From contig JAKAHT010000001.1 in NCBI GenBank assembly GCA_021814805.1, positions 29,027 to 67,297 of the forward strand: DNA of 38,271 bases, in the 5' to 3' direction. This document shows positions 30,727 to 37,798 of the stretch, one piece after another. The translations under genes and the position numbers were made by a program. Positions within the stretch are counted from its first letter, which is position 1. Each line of letters opens with the position of its first letter. This stretch comes from a bacterium. Its GTDB lineage: Bacteria; Patescibacteriota; Minisyncoccia; UBA6257; GWB1-50-10. Below the pieces are notes generated by a model that did no database searches, was not told the origin of the DNA, and was given only the letters and a program-made list of their open reading frames with translations.

Positions 30727-32324
30727 TTTATGACTCTAACCTCTGCTATGGACCATTTTTCAACGTTATTGAATAAATCGCGAGGGGATTTCAAATTGCT
30801 CAAATCAAAGCCCCTTAATTCATTTGAGTGTATGTAGAAGTAGGGCAGTGAAAATAAGAAGGCTGCTGGATTGTCGTTTTTGATTATGCTTCCTAATGCG
30901 GAAAGCATGGTTTGTCTCGTAGTCTCGTCGGAGGTCCCTCTTATTTGCTCCATTAAATTATCGGCTTTCTGATTTTGATAACCGGCAAGATTGAGACCCG
31001 GGTACATTTTTTGGGAAGAATGCCAGAAAGGGAACAAATCTTCTTCATTTTGAAGGAAGTTGCCGAATAGAAGGACATCGTAATCCCTGGTTTTCAGGGG
31101 AGAGTTTATGGGGTCGTTCATATCAACAACTTGAACGTTTACGGTGTCTATGCCGATGGACTGCCAATCGTTCTTTATCATGTCGGCTGTCTTTTTTAGG
31201 AAGTCAACGTCAGGCACCGATATTGTTACGGTTATCTGTGAATTCTTATTTTTCGACTTGTATTGGGAAATCAAGGCCGAGGCTGAAGTCGGGTCGTAGG
31301 TCGAAGAAGAATTATCTTCTCCTATGACCGGACTTTTCACTTCGCTGCCCTCATTCCCGAGAATCTGGGATATTATGGCCGATCTGTCTATTCCCAAGGA
31401 AAGAGCCTCTCTTATATTAGGATCCTTGAGAACTGGATTGGTATTTTGATTGAAAAAAACGGCGTAATAATCGGGCATGGATATTTTTTCCGTGAGATAA
31501 CTTTTCAAAGATGACGTATCAAATCCTATTGGCCACATTGAGTCATAGCCATTTATTTCGTGAAGTTCCAGGGCTTTATACACGTCGCTTGTGCTTTCAA
31601 AAAATCTGAAATAAAAATCCGGTATATAGGGTTTGTCTCCCGAAAAATAAGGATTGGGTATTAAGTGATAAGAAGTTATAAAACCGTCTTTTCTTTTTGA
31701 AAAATCCTTGAATTCATACGGACCGCTGCCCACCGGTTGGAGTTTGTATTCGGAAAGCGAAAAATTTTCTATGGGTATTGAACCGTAAATATGTTCCGGT
31801 ATCACGGGAAGATTTTTGAGATTGCCGATGAAAAATTCGTTTGGATTAAGAAGGGTTAATTTGATCTGTATTTTACTGACTCTTTCTGCTGATACTCCCT
31901 GCCAGCTTCCGTAAAAAGGCGAATGAGAATTGTAGTCTTCCGCTGTGTTTATGGTAAAGATGACGTCATCGCTTGTTAGATCCTCCCCGTCGCTCCATTT
32001 GAGGCCATCCTTTAGCTCCAGTGTATAAGTTTTGCCATCGGGGCTTACGCTCCAGGTCTGAAGCAAGTTATAAAGCGGTAGATATATAAGAGAGCTTATT
32101 TCTCCGTCGGCCTGATTTTTTGATAATATCGGGTTGACGTTTATGGGTTGTCCGATAATCCCTTCCGTGTAGGAGCCGCCCGGTATCGAAACGAATGTGC
32201 CGTCTTCTTTTATTATGAGATAAACAAGCGCTATCAAGGCCAAGACTAGAACTAAAATACCTCCCAAAAACATTTTCTTTTCATTGGGAGAAAACTTTTG
32301 AAATAGTGTGTTTAATAAAGACAT
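30723..32324 (-). CDS. Membrane-anchored peptide-type solute-binding protein (SBP family 5)
   Basis: 533 residues. Residues 1-18 are cytoplasmic, 19-40 a single hydrophobic anchor (LGGILVLVLALIALVYLII), with no lipobox Cys or obvious cleavage site. The rest is an OppA/DppA-like extracytoplasmic domain: QPINVNPIL, YTLELKDGLKWSDGEDLTSDDV, PVGSGPYEF, LKDPNIREALSLGIDRSAI. It should bind peptides or a similar ligand outside the membrane, but no permease or ATPase gene is nearby. It directly follows secG (0 nt gap) and overlaps the PGI/PMI start. Confidence 0.85.
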   Translation of the reverse strand: MSLLNTLFQKFSPNEKKMFLGGILVLVLALIALVYLIIKEDGTFVSIPGGSYTEGIIGQPINVNPILSKNQADGEISSLIYLPLYNLLQTWSVSPDGKTYTLELKDGLKWSDGEDLTSDDVIFTINTAEDYNSHSPFYGSWQGVSAERVSKIQIKLTLLNPNEFFIGNLKNLPVIPEHIYGSIPIENFSLSEYKLQPVGSGPYEFKDFSKRKDGFITSYHLIPNPYFSGDKPYIPDFYFRFFESTSDVYKALELHEINGYDSMWPIGFDTSSLKSYLTEKISMPDYYAVFFNQNTNPVLKDPNIREALSLGIDRSAIISQILGNEGSEVKSPVIGEDNSSSTYDPTSASALISQYKSKNKNSQITVTISVPDVDFLKKTADMIKNDWQSIGIDTVNVQVVDMNDPINSPLKTRDYDVLLFGNFLQNEEDLFPFWHSSQKMYPGLNLAGYQNQKADNLMEQIRGTSDETTRQTMLSALGSIIKNDNPAAFLFSLPYFYIHSNELRGFDLSNLKSPRDLFNNVEKWSIAEVRVIK

Positions 32325-32531
32325 TCAGAGCAGGTTAGCTATGGCGAGTCCTGCAAAAATAGCAGCAAAAACTATAGTCAAATAAAATACGCTCTTTTCC
32401 AGACCTCTCCTTGTTTGATAAGGCGTCGCTCCCTGGCCGCCGAAAACTCCTGAAATCCCACTGGCCCTTTCTTGTATTATGACCAAGACGATAAGTATTA
32501 TCGAAACTATTATTTGTAGTATTAAGATCAT
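32325..32531 (-). CDS. secG: Protein translocase subunit SecG
   Basis: 68 residues. Two transmembrane helices (about 3-19 and 46-66) flank the conserved cytoplasmic loop: VIIQERASGISGVFGGQG, then RRGLEKSVFYLT. Part of the SecYEG channel. The start overlaps the upstream gene by 4 nt (ATGA) and the stop abuts the binding protein gene. Confidence 0.93.
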   Translation of the reverse strand: MILILQIIVSIILIVLVIIQERASGISGVFGGQGATPYQTRRGLEKSVFYLTIVFAAIFAGLAIANLL

Positions 32532-32890
32532 TTTTTATATTCCAGTTTTGCTGATGAGCCTATAAGGAAGTTGACGAAGCTGATTATGAGGGTAGCTATT
32601 ATAAGCTCTTCCAATCCTTGAATTGTAATTGCTTGAGAAAGTATGTCAAGGACATAGATAAGTATGGCGTTTATAACCAAGGTAAAAAGGCCGAAGGTAA
32701 GAAGTATAATTGGCCCGGTTATAAGTTTTATAATAGGTTTCAATATTATATTTATGACGGTGAGTATGAGAGCTGCTAATCCGAGAGATTTTAAATCACC
32801 GGAAAAAAATCCAGGCAAGAAATAGTTGGTTATGAGTATAGCGACGGCGTTTACAAATATGTGGAATATGAACTTGGCTATGAGTCTCAT
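32528..32890 (-). CDS. Four-helix membrane protein, phage holin 4_2-like (PF04020)
   Basis: 120 residues, four hydrophobic segments. The NIILKPIIKLITGPIILLTFGL stretch (about 47-68) is the hallmark of the PF04020 family, a common bacterial membrane protein of unknown function; the holin name is historical and no lysis role is implied. Overlaps secG and the upstream 207-residue gene by 4 nt each. Confidence 0.8.
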   Translation of the reverse strand: MRLIAKFIFHIFVNAVAILITNYFLPGFFSGDLKSLGLAALILTVINIILKPIIKLITGPIILLTFGLFTLVINAILIYVLDILSQAITIQGLEELIIATLIISFVNFLIGSSAKLEYKK

Positions 32891-33510
32891 TGTCCCAGTG
32901 ATTTGTTGAAATCGCTTATTTTTTGGTTAAGAGTTTGATTTAATGTGTTTATTGAATCAACCTTCTCGTTTATTGAGGCTAAGCTTGCTTTTATTTCGTT
33001 TTCAATGGCCGGGGTGTCGTTCGGAATCGAGGAGGACAGAAGGTCCAAAAAATTACCCATGAGTTTCGTGTAGTCCATAAACTCATTGGTCAAGGATATT
33101 TCGTCTGAAATGGCCTCGGATAGTATTTTCTGATCACCGGGCACCGCGGCGTTTCCTATCGATTGAGAAAACTTTTGAAGCCCGTCGGATAATGATTTGG
33201 CTTTATCGTACGACAGAGAATTGGTATCCTTGGCGGTTTTTATGAGAGCTAAAGTCTTTCCGGTGTCGCTCGTCTTTCTGGATTCTTGTATGGCTCTTAT
33301 TTCGTCTGACATTTTGCTATTGAGGCCGGCTATGTCCTCACTTATTTGAGAGAGGCCCTGCCGGGCTTCTAAAATATTTTGGGAGGCTTCTTGGTTTTTT
33401 TGACTGGCTGTTGCGTAATAAACCGAAGAAGCCGCTATGATGAGCACTGGCAGTATGACGAAAATAAGCTGCTTTTGTACTTTATTGTCGTTGTTTTTGC
33501 GTTTAAACAT
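32887..33510 (-). CDS. Membrane-anchored coiled-coil protein, unknown function
   Basis: 207 residues. A basic N-terminus (KRKNNDNKVQKQ), one hydrophobic anchor (about 15-34) and then a mostly helical exported region with coiled-coil character (IAGLNSKMSDEIRAI, and INEKVDSINTLNQTLNQKI at the C-terminus). I do not recognise a family. First gene of a five-gene run ending in PGI/PMI. AT-rich TATTAT/TAATAT boxes lie 12-21 nt upstream. Confidence 0.75.
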   Translation of the reverse strand: MFKRKNNDNKVQKQLIFVILPVLIIAASSVYYATASQKNQEASQNILEARQGLSQISEDIAGLNSKMSDEIRAIQESRKTSDTGKTLALIKTAKDTNSLSYDKAKSLSDGLQKFSQSIGNAAVPGDQKILSEAISDEISLTNEFMDYTKLMGNFLDLLSSSIPNDTPAIENEIKASLASINEKVDSINTLNQTLNQKISDFNKSLGQ

Positions 33511-33558
33511 CGTAAGTTCCCAATAATATTATCACGTGTTTCTGTTTTTTAGAAGTTC

Positions 33559-33587
33559 TTGATATATGGTACGTTTTAAGTTAATAT
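33559..33587 (+). promoter_or_regulatory. Promoter of tRNA-Gly
   Basis: TTGATA (33559-33564), 17 bp spacer, TAATAT (33582-33587). Start predicted about 15 nt before the mature tRNA 5' end. Confidence 0.65.
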
Positions 33588-33608
33588 TTCTTTCTGTATA
33601 AGGAACTG

Positions 33609-33679
33609 GCGGGATTAGTTTAATGGTAGAACGCGAGCCTTCCAAGTTTGAGGCACCGGTTCGATTCCGGTATCCCGCA
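33609..33679 (+). tRNA. tRNA-Gly (anticodon TCC)
   Basis: 71 nt. Acceptor GCGGGAT pairs with ATCCCGC, discriminator A. Anticodon stem CGAGC/GTTTG with loop CTTCCAA gives TCC. T arm ACCGG-TTCGATT-CCGGT. CCA is not encoded (ACAA follows). Confidence 0.96.
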
Positions 33680-33700
33680 CAAAAGATTTATGTTTTAGTT

Positions 33701-33729
33701 TTGACTGCCTTATCGGTAGCTGTTACCAT
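33701..33729 (+). promoter_or_regulatory. Promoter of the sigma factor operon
   Basis: TTGACT (33701-33706), 17 bp spacer, TACCAT (33724-33729). It gives a leader of about 73 nt, long for this window. GTTAC occurs at 33722, 33743 and 33753 (spacings 21 and 10 bp, the same helical face), which may be an operator array for a repressor or for autoregulation. The same stretch is also open in one reading frame (see findings). Confidence 0.5.
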
Positions 33730-33808
33730 GATTTTAACGGCCGTTACAGCTTGTTACACAGCCCGAAAAGGGGTGAGAAACAAAACATAAAAACTATCGT
33801 TTTAAATT

Positions 33809-34369
33809 ATGGAGGACGAAAAGCTCCTTAAAAGAGCCAAAAAAGGTGAAAGTGCTGCTTTCGGTCAGATATATGATAAATACGCCCCGAGCATATACAG
33901 ATTTATATTCTTGAAACTCGGAGGTAAAAAAGGAGAAACCGAGGATTTGACCCACGAAGTGTTCTTGAGTGTTTGGAAGAACATTGAAAGTTTTGACATA
34001 AGGGGCGTTCCGTTCTCGAGCTACCTTTATAAGGTGGCGAGAAATGCTGTTATAGATTACTGGAGGACCAAAAAACAGACTTTTGATATAGAAAATGTTT
34101 CGGAAGATTTTTTCTCCGAGGACCCCGATCTGGAGGGAAAAATTGACTTGAGTTCTAATGTTGAGCTCGTGAAGAAATGTATCGCCTTCCTCGATCCGTC
34201 ATACCAAGACGTCCTCTTGCTGAAATTTGTTGAAGATTTGTCCAATAAAGAAATAGGGGAGATGCTAAAGAAGACAGAAGGAGCAGTGAGAGTTATTCAA
34301 CACCGAGCATTGAAACAGCTTAAAAATGAGATAGAAAAACATGAATCAAGATTTGATAAGACAACTTAA
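33809..34369 (+). CDS. ECF-type sigma-70 family RNA polymerase sigma factor
   Basis: 186 residues, regions 2 and 4 only. Region 2: FGQIYDKYAPSIYRFIFLKL, EDLTHEVFLSVWKNI, FSSYLYKVARNAVIDYWR. Region 4: FLDPSYQDVLLLKFVEDLSN and EIGEMLKKTEGAVRVIQHRA form the helix-turn-helix that reads the -35. It should direct polymerase to a small regulon, probably envelope-related given its partners. The next gene starts 29 nt before its stop and encodes a single-pass membrane protein, a typical sigma/anti-sigma arrangement. No Shine-Dalgarno. Confidence 0.9.
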   Translation: MEDEKLLKRAKKGESAAFGQIYDKYAPSIYRFIFLKLGGKKGETEDLTHEVFLSVWKNIESFDIRGVPFSSYLYKVARNAVIDYWRTKKQTFDIENVSEDFFSEDPDLEGKIDLSSNVELVKKCIAFLDPSYQDVLLLKFVEDLSNKEIGEMLKKTEGAVRVIQHRALKQLKNEIEKHESRFDKTT

Positions 34370-34805
34370 AAGTTTGAGGAACATAGAGCCCGATGCCGGA
34401 TTTTTAAGAAAAAGCCGGGCTGTTATAGTTTCTCATGAGAAACAAAAGAAATTTGGTTTCGGCTCGTATTTAGCTGCTTGGTCCGTTTCTTTTGCTTTGG
34501 TTTTCCTCATAATTTTAGGTTATGTATTTTTACCGGTTAAAAATGAACAGATACCCGTGGCGAGTGCCGAAACGCTGCATAATGAACTTGATAATATGAA
34601 TGTGAACATAACCTTGAAGGAAATAAGTTACAATACCGAAGTCAATCAAACTATAGACAACACTCTTTCCGAAATAGTTACAAATAAAGCCTCGCATTTG
34701 AATGCGGGTATATTGGAATCGGAAAGCTCTGGGCTTGCCGGTCAGGGTACGACTACTTCCCAAAGTCACCAAATAAACCAATTACTGGATCAAGTTCTGC
34801 AATAA
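34341..34805 (+). CDS. Single-pass membrane protein, candidate anti-sigma factor
   Basis: 154 residues. A short cytoplasmic N-terminus (about 1-42, basic, FLRKSRAVIVSHEKQKK), one hydrophobic segment (about 43-66) and an exported Ser/Thr/Asn-rich tail. The cytoplasmic part is too short and divergent to assign a zinc anti-sigma domain (no HxxxCxxC). The role is inferred from position and topology. Overlaps the sigma gene by 29 nt and the next gene by 1 nt (TAATG). Confidence 0.65.
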   Translation: MNQDLIRQLKSLRNIEPDAGFLRKSRAVIVSHEKQKKFGFGSYLAAWSVSFALVFLIILGYVFLPVKNEQIPVASAETLHNELDNMNVNITLKEISYNTEVNQTIDNTLSEIVTNKASHLNAGILESESSGLAGQGTTTSQSHQINQLLDQVLQ

Positions 34806-35725
34806 TGACCAAAAAATTATTAATAATTACAGCTGTGGCTTTCGTGGCCCTCATGGGGTCTTCAAGGCCGGTTTTTGCTGATGATGGCGGTGCCGTAAAT
34901 CAGGTTTTTCAAAGCGCCAAGGATGCCTTGGACAGTTTGGTCACAGCCAAAGATGAGGGAAATGCCAATGACGTGACTTTGAGAATAAACGCCTTCGAGC
35001 AGGTTTTGGATTTGTCGACGTCGGAAGCCAAGGATTTAGAATTAAAACTTCTGACAGCCGACAAGAACCCCGATTATGATATTTGGGTTAAAAGTGCCGT
35101 GAGCGGTTTAACTGAAGCTCTGGTATATTATGACTCCGAAAGGCAGCTTGTATCATCGAGTTCTTCGCTCGATGTGGCTGGTATCAAGGCTATAGCGGAA
35201 GATTTCAAAACGTGGAGAGACGACAAATATTTGCCTTTAGTTAATCAAATACAGGACTTTCTTTTGGTTAAACAAGAGTTTTCGGCCTTGGACACTTCCG
35301 AGAAACGCTTGAACAATATCACAAGTGATGTATCGTCCTTGAATCTTAAAACCAAGGATAGAAAAACAATAAATGATTTTTTGAATGTGGCTAAAGGCGA
35401 TATAAAATCAGGACGCGATTTAAACAGTCAAGCTTATGAACTTTTCTTGACTAAATATGTGTCCGGACTTTCAGCCGCTTCTTCAACGACTAAAGATCAA
35501 ACATCAAATGCATCGTCTTCTGATTCCATTTCTTCGGTGACTTCCACCGAAATTTCCACTTCAACCATTGAAGCGACAAGTTCTAGTTCTACCGAAGCGG
35601 CCGCCGGAGAGGCACCTCAAGAAGTATCAGTAAAGGATCTGGTGAATTCTTCTTTGATGAAAATCAAGGATGCCTACCGGAACTTTATTGGTATAAGTAA
35701 CTTGGTGAGGAAGTTACTTCAGTAA
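34805..35725 (+). CDS. Secreted helical protein with Ser/Thr-rich linker
   Basis: 306 residues. A Sec signal peptide is clear (MTKKLLIITAVAFVALMGSS, likely cleaved near VFA-DD at residues 25-27). A helical domain (about 30-220) follows, then a low-complexity Ser/Thr linker (about 222-270, for example STTKDQTSNASSSDSISS) and a short C-terminal helix. I do not recognise a family. As the third gene of the sigma operon it may be the effector or sensor output; the Ser/Thr linker suggests a surface or glycosylated location. It ends at a strong terminator. Confidence 0.75.
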   Translation: MTKKLLIITAVAFVALMGSSRPVFADDGGAVNQVFQSAKDALDSLVTAKDEGNANDVTLRINAFEQVLDLSTSEAKDLELKLLTADKNPDYDIWVKSAVSGLTEALVYYDSERQLVSSSSSLDVAGIKAIAEDFKTWRDDKYLPLVNQIQDFLLVKQEFSALDTSEKRLNNITSDVSSLNLKTKDRKTINDFLNVAKGDIKSGRDLNSQAYELFLTKYVSGLSAASSTTKDQTSNASSSDSISSVTSTEISTSTIEATSSSSTEAAAGEAPQEVSVKDLVNSSLMKIKDAYRNFIGISNLVRKLLQ

Positions 35726-35745
35726 ATGTAAAATAAATATAAAGC

Positions 35746-35772
35746 AAAAAACTCCCCTTGGGGGAGTTTTTT
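35746..35772. terminator. Bidirectional terminator between the sigma operon and HU
   Basis: CTCCCC/GGGGAG stem with a 3-nt loop, flanked by A6 on the left and T6 on the right, so it works for the plus-strand operon and for the convergent HU gene. Confidence 0.92.
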
Positions 35773-35802
35773 GTTAAGAAGTCTTCTCAAAACAAGAAGC
35801 CG

Positions 35803-36078
35803 TTATTTGACCGCTTCTTTCAAGAGCTTGCCGGCTCTGAATTTGGGTTTGGTTGAAGCCGGTATTTGTATCTTTTCTCCAGTTTTGGGGTTTACTCCCA
35901 TTCTGGCGGCTCTTTTCGCTACTCTGAAAGTACCAAAACCAGCTATGGCAACTTCATCTCCTTTCGACAGCGCTTTGACTATTGTGTCAAAAACGGCATC
36001 TACGGCCTGCTGGGCTTGTTTCTTCGTTTCTGTATTGGCTGCTTTTATGACAGCTTCTACGAGTCCGTCTTTCTTCAT
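35803..36078 (-). CDS. hup: HU-family DNA-binding protein
   Basis: Nucleoid protein that bends DNA. 91 residues. MKKDGLVEAVIKAA helix-turn-helix dimer base, GFGTFRVAKRAARMGVNPKT (the arm with the conserved NP intercalating pair) and KPKFRAGKLLKEAV end. Normal length. Its promoter has a TATAAT at 36125-36120 with a TG extension, giving a leader of about 35 nt without a clear Shine-Dalgarno. Confidence 0.95.
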   Translation of the reverse strand: MKKDGLVEAVIKAANTETKKQAQQAVDAVFDTIVKALSKGDEVAIAGFGTFRVAKRAARMGVNPKTGEKIQIPASTKPKFRAGKLLKEAVK

Positions 36079-36119
36079 TGTGGTTTTGAATTTAGCGACC
36101 TTTTGTTTTTCTTGAAAAC

Positions 36120-36125
36120 ATTATA
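36120..36125 (-). promoter_or_regulatory. Extended -10 promoter of HU
   Basis: TGGTATAAT on the minus strand (the TATAAT itself at 36125-36120). The -35 is poor, consistent with an extended -10 promoter. It lies in the 135 bp between HU and rny. Confidence 0.6.
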
Positions 36126-36213
36126 CCAAATCTATCCCTCTATTACTACATTATTAACATTTTCTCAAAAAGGAAGTGTCGCGTACGTCTTGAAGGGGCT
36201 TGCGCCGTTCTCT

Positions 36214-37731
36214 CTATCTCGCGTATTCCACTGCTCTCACTTCTCGTATTACGGTTACCTTAATTTCTCCCGGATATTGAACATCGGATTGGATTTTATT
36301 GGATATTTTCTTGGCTAACTCCAGAGCTCCGAAGTCGTCTATTTTTTCCGGCACTACGAAAACCCTGACCTCGCGGCCGGCGGAAACGGCATAGGATTGC
36401 TTCACTCCTTCAAAGCTTCCCACCACTTTCTCGATATCTTCCAATCTTTTTATGTATTTTTCGAGCGTATCGCGTCTTGCTCCGGGTCTCGCGGCTGATA
36501 TGATGTCGGCGGCGGCCACTATATACGATTCCGGTGAAGAGTAAGGGTATTCCTCGTGATGTGATTCCATCGCCTGGATCACCTTGTCGTCGATGTTATA
36601 CTTTTTCAGGAGTTTTCTTCCTATTTCGACGTGTGTACCTTCCACTTCGTGGTCTATCGCTTTGCCTATATCATGAAGTAGAGCTCCCTTTTTTGCTATA
36701 TCAACATTCAAATGGAGTTCTTGGGCCATTATGCCTGATATGTGCGCCATTTCTATGGAGTGGAGTAATACATTTTGGCCATAGCTGGTTCTGAAATTCA
36801 ATCTTCCGAGGAGGTAAGTGATTTCTTTAGGCAAATCCAAAACGCCCACTTCATAAGCCGCCTCATCTCCTATTTTTTGGATTCTTTGTTCTAACTCTTG
36901 TCTTGATTCTTCCACTTTTTCTTCTATCTTGGCCGGGTGAATCCTGCCGTCCTTTATGAGTTTCTCAAGTGCCATCCTGGCAAGTTCCCTCCTCAATGGA
37001 TCGAAAGAAGACAGGACAACGCTTTCCGGGGTTTCGTCCACTATAACTTCGACGCCGGTTAGTCTTTCAAATGATCTGATATTCCTTCCTTCTTTACCTA
37101 TTATTTTAGCCTTAAGATCCTCGTCGGGTAGATTTACCACGCTCGTCGTGACATCGGCTACTGCATTTCTGGAATATCTTTGGATGGCCGTGGTTATTAT
37201 TTCGTTGGCCTTAGATTCTACCTCATCTCTCTTCTCCTTTTCGAGCTTGGTTATGGAATTGGCTAAGTCTTGTCTGTATGAAGACTCTACTTCCTCGAAA
37301 ATAGCCTTCTTAGCTTCTTCTCTTGTGAGTCCCGAGACATGCTCGAGCTCGCTCAAGGCCTTTTGCTTGATTTCTTGTATATCGTTTTCCGCCTTCTTTA
37401 TTTCGCCCTCCTTAGTCTTAAGATATTTTTCTTCTCCTTCGAGATCTTTGAATTTTTGATCGAGCGAATCTTCGCGCTTGATGAGCCTGTCTTCAAGCTG
37501 TCTTAGTTCTTGTTTTCTTTCCTTTTCCTCTTTGTTTATTTCGGAAAGTATCGAAGAGGCTTTATCTTTAGCCTCGACGATTATTTCTTTAGCCTCTCTT
37601 TTTGCGGTTTCAAGTTCTGCTTCGGCTTTTTGCTCTATCGAGTTTTGTATTTTCTTCGCAACCGATAATCTTATTAAATAGCCTATTCCCAAGCCTAATA
37701 AACCGCCTGCTATCCAGGGGATTAAGTTCAT
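36214..37731 (-). CDS. rny: Ribonuclease Y
   Basis: Membrane-bound endoribonuclease that starts mRNA decay. 505 residues. An N-terminal membrane helix (about 4-22), a long charged coiled coil (about 25-165), a KH domain with IIGKEGRNIRSFE (about 210), and an HD domain with HSIEMAHISGI, LLHDIGKA and the SHHEEYPYSS motif are all present in the usual order. HD metal ligands are intact. Divergent from gpmI. With RNase J it should form the core of mRNA turnover here. Confidence 0.96.
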   Translation of the reverse strand: MNLIPWIAGGLLGLGIGYLIRLSVAKKIQNSIEQKAEAELETAKREAKEIIVEAKDKASSILSEINKEEKERKQELRQLEDRLIKREDSLDQKFKDLEGEEKYLKTKEGEIKKAENDIQEIKQKALSELEHVSGLTREEAKKAIFEEVESSYRQDLANSITKLEKEKRDEVESKANEIITTAIQRYSRNAVADVTTSVVNLPDEDLKAKIIGKEGRNIRSFERLTGVEVIVDETPESVVLSSFDPLRRELARMALEKLIKDGRIHPAKIEEKVEESRQELEQRIQKIGDEAAYEVGVLDLPKEITYLLGRLNFRTSYGQNVLLHSIEMAHISGIMAQELHLNVDIAKKGALLHDIGKAIDHEVEGTHVEIGRKLLKKYNIDDKVIQAMESHHEEYPYSSPESYIVAAADIISAARPGARRDTLEKYIKRLEDIEKVVGSFEGVKQSYAVSAGREVRVFVVPEKIDDFGALELAKKISNKIQSDVQYPGEIKVTVIREVRAVEYAR

Positions 37732-37761
37732 ATGTCAAAAAATTTATTTTTTTAAGATTCA

Positions 37762-37791
37762 TCGACTTTGGTACTTTGATTATATTAGAAT
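37762..37791 (+). promoter_or_regulatory. Promoter of gpmI; predicts leaderless mRNA
   Basis: TCGACT (37762-37767), 18 bp spacer, TAGAAT (37786-37791), then 7 nt to the ATG at 37799. A minus-strand TATAAT (37784-37779) just beside it may serve rny. Confidence 0.45.
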
Positions 37792-37798
37792 TTAATTG

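Noticed and set aside
33728..33790. Annotating the short hydrophobic frame before the sigma factor as a gene
   Set aside because: No ribosome binding site, uncertain start codon, and an equally good explanation as promoter repeats; kept only as a finding.
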